Shown piece after piece: positions 58,593-64,000 of a DNA stretch of 64,000 nucleotides (positions are counted from its first letter, which is position 1; every line of letters begins with the position of its first letter). The notes beneath the pieces are model-generated. The model was given only the letters and a program-made list of their open reading frames with translations. It was not told the origin of the DNA and did no database searches. Source of the stretch: Scatosoma sp048465415 (lineage in GTDB: Bacteria; Bacillota; Clostridia; Christensenellales; Borkfalkiaceae); the NCBI GenBank assembly GCA_048465415.1, contig DBFWLO010000023.1, positions 62,001 to 126,000 on the forward strand, read 5' to 3'. The position numbers were made by a program, and so were the translations under genes.

Positions 58593-59336
58593 ATGATACT
58601 GACTTCCAGAAATAATCCGTTGATCAAAGAAACGGCCGCGTTGAAGGAGAAAAAAGGCAGAAAAGAACAGGGGCTCTTTCTCGTCGAAGGGGTGAAAATG
58701 GCGGCGGAGTGCGCAAAGAGCGGTTTGGAGATCGTTCGCGCTTTTGCGGCGGAGAGCTATCGCGGCGATTTGTGTTCTCAAACGGCCGTCCGCGTCTCCG
58801 ACGACGTGTTTCGCTTTCTGTCCGACGAAAAGACTCCCCAGGGGCTTCTGTGCGTCGTAAAAATACCCGTTCAGCCCCTGCGTCCGCCCGAAAAAAGTTG
58901 TCTTTTGCTCGACGGCGTTTCCGATCCGGGCAATATGGGCGCGATGATTCGTACGGCCAACGCGGCGGGGTATAACGAGCTGTATCTCATAAACTGTACC
59001 GATCCGTATTCCCCGAAAAGCGTGCGCGCCAGTATGAGCGGCCTCTTTTTCGTACGGCTGTATACGGGAACGCGGGCGGAAGTGCTGGCGGCGCTCAAAG
59101 GCGTGCCCGTTCTGGCCGCGGATATGGCGGGAGAAAACATATTTTCTTTTCTTCCGCCCGAAAAATACGCTCTGGCGATCGGCAACGAAGCGAACGGAAT
59201 TTCCGAGGAGGTTTTTCAGGCCGCGGAATATACGCTGCGGATCCCCATGCAGGCGACGCAGGAGAGCCTGAACGCGGCCGTGTCGGCGGGGATCGCGATG
59301 TATCTTTTAAAACGAAACGAGTTTACAAAACAGTAA
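58593..59336 (+). CDS. SpoU/TrmH-family rRNA or tRNA 2'-O-methyltransferase
   Basis: A 247-residue SPOUT methyltransferase with an N-terminal L30e-like substrate-binding domain (SRNNPLIKETAAL, GLFLVEGVK). The catalytic trefoil-knot domain shows DGVSDPGNMGAMIRTA, IGNEANGIS and MQATQESLNAAVS. It corresponds in position to ysgA, which follows rplT in B. subtilis. The target nucleotide is not determinable. The ribosome-binding site is weak (AAAGAA), and a terminator separates it from rplT, so its expression may be low or rely on read-through. Confidence 0.88.
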   Translation: MILTSRNNPLIKETAALKEKKGRKEQGLFLVEGVKMAAECAKSGLEIVRAFAAESYRGDLCSQTAVRVSDDVFRFLSDEKTPQGLLCVVKIPVQPLRPPEKSCLLLDGVSDPGNMGAMIRTANAAGYNELYLINCTDPYSPKSVRASMSGLFFVRLYTGTRAEVLAALKGVPVLAADMAGENIFSFLPPEKYALAIGNEANGISEEVFQAAEYTLRIPMQATQESLNAAVSAGIAMYLLKRNEFTKQ

Positions 59337-59354
59337 TCGATAGGAGTTAAAATT

Positions 59355-60152
59355 ATGTCAGGACATAGCAAATGGCACAATATACAGGCAAAGAAGGGCA
59401 AAGCGGACGCGGCGCGGGGCAGAATTTTTACGAAGCTCGGCAGAGAGATCGCAGTGGCGGCGAAGAATAATCCCAACCCCGACACGAACAGCAAGCTCGC
59501 GGACATCATCGCCAAAGCGAAAGCGGCGAACATGCCCAACGACAACATCATGCGCAGCATCAAAAAAGCCGCGGGTGAAATGAACGGTTCCGATTATAAA
59601 GAACTCGTCTACGAGGGTTACGGCCCCGGGGGTTCCGCCGTCATCATCACGACGCTGACGGACAATAACAACCGTACGGCGAGCGATATCCGCGCGGTCA
59701 TGGGCAAACACGGCGGCTCGATGGGCAGTACGGGCTGCGTCTCCTATAACTTCGATAATAAAGGCTATATCGTCGTCGAAAGAACGGTGGAACTGGACGA
59801 GGACACGATGACGGAATACGCGCTCGAAGCGGGCGCAGACGACGTCGCAGCGAGCGAGGACGTGTATGAAATATACACCGCTCCCGAAAATTTCTCCGAA
59901 GTGAGAAAATACCTCGAAGAGAAAAATCGGGAACTGATGGCCGCGGCTCCCAAAACCCGCCGCAACGAAGAGGAAGAGCCGAAGATCAAATTCGTGCAGG
60001 CGGAGATCGCTATGATTCCGCAGAATAAGATCGCTCTTCCCGAGGATAAAGTAAAGACGTTTGAAAACCTTTTGGAAGCGCTCGAAGATCTCGACGACGT
60101 TCAGGAAGTCTATCACAACGTCGACCTTCCCGACGAGGACGAAGAAGAATAA
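59355..60152 (+). CDS. YebC/PmpR family protein
   Basis: A 265-residue member of the YebC family with the hallmark start SGHSKWHNIQAKKGKADAARG and three-domain organisation. Family members have been described as DNA-binding regulators and, more recently, as translation factors for proline-rich stretches. The C terminus is acidic (DEDEEE). AGGAG precedes the ATG, 18 bases after the SpoU gene. Confidence 0.95.
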   Translation: MSGHSKWHNIQAKKGKADAARGRIFTKLGREIAVAAKNNPNPDTNSKLADIIAKAKAANMPNDNIMRSIKKAAGEMNGSDYKELVYEGYGPGGSAVIITTLTDNNNRTASDIRAVMGKHGGSMGSTGCVSYNFDNKGYIVVERTVELDEDTMTEYALEAGADDVAASEDVYEIYTAPENFSEVRKYLEEKNRELMAAAPKTRRNEEEEPKIKFVQAEIAMIPQNKIALPEDKVKTFENLLEALEDLDDVQEVYHNVDLPDEDEEE

Positions 60153-60157
60153 AAAAC

Positions 60158-60190
60158 AAAAAGCGATAGGGATTTTCCTTATCGCTTTTT
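60158..60190 (+). terminator. Terminator after yebC homologue
   Basis: AAAAAGCGATA(G)G pairs with CCTTATCGCTTTTT, with one bulged base and a ~7-base loop, followed by a T-run. Confidence 0.88.
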
Positions 60191-60241
60191 TTGTTTTGGC
60201 ATAAAATCCGAGAAATTCATAAAGAAAAACGGTTTTTTGTA

Positions 60242-60270
60242 TTGACAAATCGATTTTTATGTACTATAAT
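60242..60270 (+). promoter_or_regulatory. Promoter of glycan cassette
   Basis: TTGACA (60242-60247), 17-base spacer, TATAAT (60265-60270). An inverted repeat AAAAAC-G-GTTTTT (60225-60237) sits directly upstream of the -35 and could be an operator. The ~85-base leader holds an 8-bp hairpin (CGTCCGGG / CCCGGACG, 60308-60332). Confidence 0.85.
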
Positions 60271-60361
60271 GAAAAAAACGACGGAGGAACGGAAAGAGTA
60301 AAGGACGCGTCCGGGGCGCGGAAACCCGGACGGAAAGAGTCGCTTTTCGTCAAAGACGGAC

Positions 60362-62410
60362 ATGAACATATACGATTACATAAATATCAGACTTGGTACT
60401 TTCAATTGCAGACGTTTTTCAAACGGGAATATTTTACCGATCGTTTCCGTACCTCACGGTATGGCATCTTTTACCGTACAGAACGACAAAGCGGCGGGCG
60501 GGTGGTTCTATTCTCCCTATTCCAAAAGTTTCGAAGGGATCCGTTTGACGCACCAGCCCTCGCCGTGGGTGGGGGACTACGGAAATCTGATTCTCATCGG
60601 TCAGCGGGGAAGTCTCCGTTTTGACGAAGAGGGACGGTGGTCGTCGTTCGATAACGACGGGGCGGTCTATCAGCCGGCATATATGAAAGGGTACGTACAT
60701 AGAGACCGATACACCTTTGAACTCACGCCCACCAACAGCGGCGCGGCGGTCAGGTTTTCTTTTTCCGACGAAAATGTCAATCGTATCAATGTGATAGGCT
60801 CGGCGCGGACGGAGTTTGTCTATGACGAAAAGTCGGGTTTCGTTTCCGGATATACGACGTCGAGCGCGCACTCCGCGGCGTTCGGGGAACTGAAAGAATA
60901 TTTCGTTTTGAAGCTGAACGTGTCTTTCACCGTGGAACGCGGCGAAAACGCAATCTCTCTCGTTACGCAAGCGAAGAATCCGGAATGCCGTTTCGCCACG
61001 TCGTTTCTTTCCGTGGAACAGGCAAAGCTCAATTATCGCCGGGAACTGGAACATCGTTCGTTCGAGGAAGTGCGCGAAAGCGCGGAAAGAGAGTGGAACG
61101 AATATTTGTCGAGAATACACGTCGAAGACGAAAACGAGGAACGGAAGGCGGTCTTTTATACGAGTATGTACCGCGCTTTCTTATGGCCGCGCAAGTTTTA
61201 CGAATTGGACGAAAAGGGAAATCCCCGTCATCTCAACATGAAAACGGGAGAACCGACGAAAGGATACATGTATGCGGACAACGGATTTTGGGACACGTAC
61301 AGAACGCTCTATCCCTATCTCTCGCTCATCGACACGAAACTGTATGCGGAGATGGCGGAAAGTTATTATAACTATTATGCGGACACCGGCTGGCTGCCCA
61401 AATGGCTGTGTCCCGACAACTATAACTGTATGCCGGGCATGCTGGTGGAAGCGACCGTTGCGGACGCGATCGTAAAAGAGATCGTTCCTCGTCCGTTGGC
61501 GGAACAAATGCTGGGCGCTCTGCTGCACGACGGAGAAGCCGTTTCCGGCGAAGCGGGCGTCGGCCGGACGGGGCTGGCGGAGTATCGGAAATACGGCTAC
61601 GTGCCCTATACTGTGGCGAAAGAGAGCGTCAACGAGACGCTGGACTGTTGTTACGGTGACTATTGTATCGCGCAGGCCGCGGCAAAGCTCGGTTGCGACG
61701 AGATTGCGAAACGGTATTATACGTACGCCAAAAACTATCGGAACCTGTTCGACGCCGAAACGGGTTTTATGCGCGGAAAAGACGAGAAAGGAAATTTCCG
61801 CGAAGAAATTTTCGATCCGTACGCCTGGGGCAGAGATTATACGGAGGGTTCGGCCTGGCAGAGCTCTTTTGCCGTCTATCACGACATCAAAGGCCTCGAT
61901 GATCTCTACGGCGGGAAACTCAGGGAAAAGATCGACGAACTGGTCGCCGCGCCCAAATATTACACGGTGGGCGGTTACGGATTCGAGATCCATGAAATGA
62001 GCGAACTGGCGGCGGGAGACTGCGGGCAATGCGCGATTTCCAATCAGCCTTCCTTCCATATCCCGTATATATACGGCGAGCTGGGCGATGTGGCGAAGAC
62101 TGCGGCGCTGGTCGAAAAACTGGCGGAAAGTTTTCATAACTCCGTGGAGGGGTATCCCGGCGACGAGGACAACGGCACGATGGCGGCGTGGTTTATTTTA
62201 AGCTGTCTCGGCATGTATCAAATGTGTCCTTCCCGGCCCGATTTTACGATGAGTTTGCCCTTGTTCGATAAAATAACCGTAAAACTTGCGAACGGAAAGC
62301 TATTGAAGATCGATAAATCGCAGCTGCGTCCCGAGAATATGAAAAATATTGTCTCCTATTCCGATATCATGAAAGGCGGAAATCTTTCGGAGATCGTCCG
62401 TAAAAACTGA
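60362..62410 (+). CDS. GH92 family alpha-mannosidase
   Basis: Ca-dependent exo-acting alpha-mannosidase family, 682 residues. It has the N-terminal beta-sandwich (NGNILPIVSVPHGMASFT, SPWVGDYG) and the (alpha/alpha)6 catalytic domain. Landmarks are DNGFWDTYRTLYP, EGSAWQSSF, SFHIPYIYGELGD and GYPGDEDNGTMAAW, where acidic residues of the family active site fall. There is no signal peptide, so it acts inside the cell, unlike the secreted enzymes of Bacteroides. The ribosome-binding site is weak (GACGGAC). It leads a cassette with a GxGYxYP protein and a LacI regulator. Confidence 0.92.
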   Translation: MNIYDYINIRLGTFNCRRFSNGNILPIVSVPHGMASFTVQNDKAAGGWFYSPYSKSFEGIRLTHQPSPWVGDYGNLILIGQRGSLRFDEEGRWSSFDNDGAVYQPAYMKGYVHRDRYTFELTPTNSGAAVRFSFSDENVNRINVIGSARTEFVYDEKSGFVSGYTTSSAHSAAFGELKEYFVLKLNVSFTVERGENAISLVTQAKNPECRFATSFLSVEQAKLNYRRELEHRSFEEVRESAEREWNEYLSRIHVEDENEERKAVFYTSMYRAFLWPRKFYELDEKGNPRHLNMKTGEPTKGYMYADNGFWDTYRTLYPYLSLIDTKLYAEMAESYYNYYADTGWLPKWLCPDNYNCMPGMLVEATVADAIVKEIVPRPLAEQMLGALLHDGEAVSGEAGVGRTGLAEYRKYGYVPYTVAKESVNETLDCCYGDYCIAQAAAKLGCDEIAKRYYTYAKNYRNLFDAETGFMRGKDEKGNFREEIFDPYAWGRDYTEGSAWQSSFAVYHDIKGLDDLYGGKLREKIDELVAAPKYYTVGGYGFEIHEMSELAAGDCGQCAISNQPSFHIPYIYGELGDVAKTAALVEKLAESFHNSVEGYPGDEDNGTMAAWFILSCLGMYQMCPSRPDFTMSLPLFDKITVKLANGKLLKIDKSQLRPENMKNIVSYSDIMKGGNLSEIVRKN

Positions 62411-62427
62411 AAAAGACAGGGGGAATC

Positions 62428-63912
62428 ATGGTAAATGCGATCAAATGCGCCGGGCTTTCCGCGGACGAACTTTCGTTGGCGGTCTTTTTGCAGGGCGCTC
62501 TCAACCGTCGGAAAAAATCCGTATATTTAGACGTGGAAAATTATCTCGCCTATCTTTCGCAGCCCGTTTCCTGGCGTAATCTTTGGGAACTCGCCGCAGA
62601 GTCGAAAGAGAGTTTCGACGGACTTGTCGTTTACGATCCGATTCCGGGAGACGTTTCCGTCAATATGGCGGCGACGGTGTGCGCGGCGGAAAATTTCTTG
62701 GGCGTACCGAGGCGTTTGGCCGGGCGCGAAGAATTTTCCGGTCTTGCCGTCCGCTTCGATACGGCGGAGATAAAGGGCACGGACGTCGAACGGCAAAGGG
62801 CGGTATGGCTTCGCTGGCGGGAGAAACTGAAACGCGATTGTCTGGTGCATCAACTGACGGATAAAAAAGAGTTCCGTTTCGCGCTTCGGGATTTTGCCAT
62901 CTCGCACGGCGCGTTTACCTTTTTTGTCCGGCCGGAAGAGGACGGGGATTTTTTGGCCGAGGTGCTTTCCTGGGCGGATAAAAATATTCCCGTCTACGGC
63001 TGGACGACCAACGAGATCGGCTTCGTGCGCCGGCTGTCGTTGTTCGGCGACTATATCGTGCCGAGCGATTGGTCGTATAATCACAGTTTTCTCGGCAGAA
63101 AGATTTTCAAGAGCCTGAAACAGCCCCGCGAAGCGGAGGAAATATCACCTTCAGGGCACGTGCTGGCGATCGTCGTAAGCGACGGCGACAACGTGCAGTG
63201 GCTGGAACGGGATTTTGCGGAAAACGGTCTGTTCGGACAGCGGCTTCGGCGGCATCGGACGTATAAAATGAGCTGGACGGCCGCGCCCCTGCTTTGCCGG
63301 ATTTGTCCCAAAGTCTTGGAAAATATTTATCAAAAAGCGGAAAAAGACACCTTTGTCTGCGGCGTCTCGGGAATCGGCTACACCAACTGTACGACCTTTC
63401 CCGAAAAATACCTCGGCAAGTTTGCCCGGCAGACGGCGGAAGCAATGAAATATGCCGATATGCGCGTATTAACACTGTTGGATCATATCGCTGAGACGAA
63501 AGAAGGGAACGCCGAAAAACGGATCGCTTATTTTGCCCGGCATAAACAGATCATAGGCGGGATATGGGAACTGGATCCGGACCGCTACGAAAGCGGCAGG
63601 GGCAAGATTTATTGGGCGAACGGGAAACCGTTCGTCAGCGTCGGGATCTCTTTATGGCACCCTTCGTGCGACCGCGCGCAGGTGAGCAGGGAATGGCTGG
63701 ACGGCATTGCCGATCAAATCAACGCCCGCCCGGTCTCGCCGGATACGGAGGAAGGATATACCGTTCTCAACGTTCATCCGTGGAGCATGGACATGGATAT
63801 GCTGGATTATGTGGTTTCCAGACTTTCCAAACAGGTCGAAATCGTGTCCGCCGAAGAACTCATACGTTTGGTCGCGAAGAATGTGAAACACGGAACAGGA
63901 GGGAGAAGATGA
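62428..63912 (+). CDS. GxGYxYP-family putative glycoside hydrolase
   Basis: A 494-residue cytosolic protein. The N-terminal half fits the GxGYxYP N-domain type (SFDGLVVYDPIPGDVSVNMA). The C-terminal half has AIVVSDGDNVQW and SGIGYTNCTTFP, a variant of the family GxGYxYP motif. Family members are predicted glycoside hydrolases or deacetylases but are not well characterised. It lies 17 bases after the GH92 gene and overlaps the LacI regulator start (ATGA), so the three are one operon. A substrate linked to mannose glycans is an inference. Confidence 0.75.
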   Translation: MVNAIKCAGLSADELSLAVFLQGALNRRKKSVYLDVENYLAYLSQPVSWRNLWELAAESKESFDGLVVYDPIPGDVSVNMAATVCAAENFLGVPRRLAGREEFSGLAVRFDTAEIKGTDVERQRAVWLRWREKLKRDCLVHQLTDKKEFRFALRDFAISHGAFTFFVRPEEDGDFLAEVLSWADKNIPVYGWTTNEIGFVRRLSLFGDYIVPSDWSYNHSFLGRKIFKSLKQPREAEEISPSGHVLAIVVSDGDNVQWLERDFAENGLFGQRLRRHRTYKMSWTAAPLLCRICPKVLENIYQKAEKDTFVCGVSGIGYTNCTTFPEKYLGKFARQTAEAMKYADMRVLTLLDHIAETKEGNAEKRIAYFARHKQIIGGIWELDPDRYESGRGKIYWANGKPFVSVGISLWHPSCDRAQVSREWLDGIADQINARPVSPDTEEGYTVLNVHPWSMDMDMLDYVVSRLSKQVEIVSAEELIRLVAKNVKHGTGGRR

Positions 63913-64000
63913 TTACAATCAACGATGTGGCGAAAAAGTGCGGCGTGGCGAAATCCACCGTATCAAACGCGCTCACGGGCAAAAAATACGTCAGTCCCGA
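63909..64000 (+). CDS. LacI-family transcriptional regulator, 3' end outside window
   Basis: Only the first ~30 codons are present. They read ITINDVAKKCGVAKSTVSNA, the helix-turn-helix of LacI/GalR regulators with the hinge-proximal VSP. GGGAG lies before the ATG. The four-base overlap with the upstream gene implies translational coupling and control of the mannosidase cassette. The effector-binding domain is outside the window. Confidence 0.9.
   Translation, partial: MITINDVAKKCGVAKSTVSNALTGKKYVSP

Overview
This 64 kb window is chromosomal DNA from a Gram-positive, low-to-mid GC bacterium. It is most likely an uncultured member of the Clostridia, probably gut-associated and spore-forming. 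The evidence is the Firmicutes-type gene orders (ftsK-rimO-pgsA-cinA-recA, thrS-infC-rpmI-rplT, ytxC next to thrS, trmR-trhP), the sporulation genes spoIVA and ytxC, RNase Y plus RNase J, a T-box, a lysine riboswitch and strong Shine-Dalgarno sites. Housekeeping promoters are very regular: TTGACA/T, 17 bases, TATAAT-like. The lineage call is an inference from gene content only. No rRNA, insertion sequence, prophage or CRISPR array was seen.

Layout. 1-11.7 kb: ftsK (5' end outside the window), rimO, pgsA, a divergent cinA, recA, nadE and rny. 11.7-17.8 kb: a membrane diguanylate cyclase (minus strand), tRNA-Thr(GGT), citrate synthase and a BvgS-like hybrid histidine kinase. 17.8-23.5 kb: M42 peptidase, NUDIX, shikimate kinase, ketopantoate reductase, DUF445 and gltX. 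23.5-26.7 kb (minus strand): asd-dapA-dapB behind a lysine riboswitch with its own promoter and terminator. 26.8-32.4 kb: a YesL-like membrane protein, a methyltransferase, Hsp33, and TPR and HEAT-like proteins. 32.4-34.4 kb: spoIVA with a sigma-E-type promoter and a 57-residue unknown protein. 34.4-38.3 kb: a probable structured non-coding RNA, then an 1123-residue protein built on about 21 degenerate repeats. 38.3-51.6 kb: RNase J, trmR-trhP (tRNA wobble uridine hydroxylation and methylation), asparaginase, two peptidases, two adjacent CobW-type GTPases (one fused to a DUF1980-like domain) and trkA-trkH. 51.6-59.3 kb: leuS (minus strand), ytxC, T-box-thrS, infC-rpmI-rplT with an attenuator leader and a non-standard AUC start for infC, and a SpoU methyltransferase. 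59.3-64 kb: yebC, then a glycan cassette of a GH92 alpha-mannosidase, a GxGYxYP-family protein and the start of a LacI-type regulator.

Most of the window is translation, RNA turnover, genome maintenance and amino-acid metabolism under RNA-based control (T-box, lysine riboswitch, infC leader). The least explained parts are the repeat protein at 34.9-38.3 kb, the structured RNA candidate just before it, the CobW-DUF1980 fusion, and the small gene after spoIVA.
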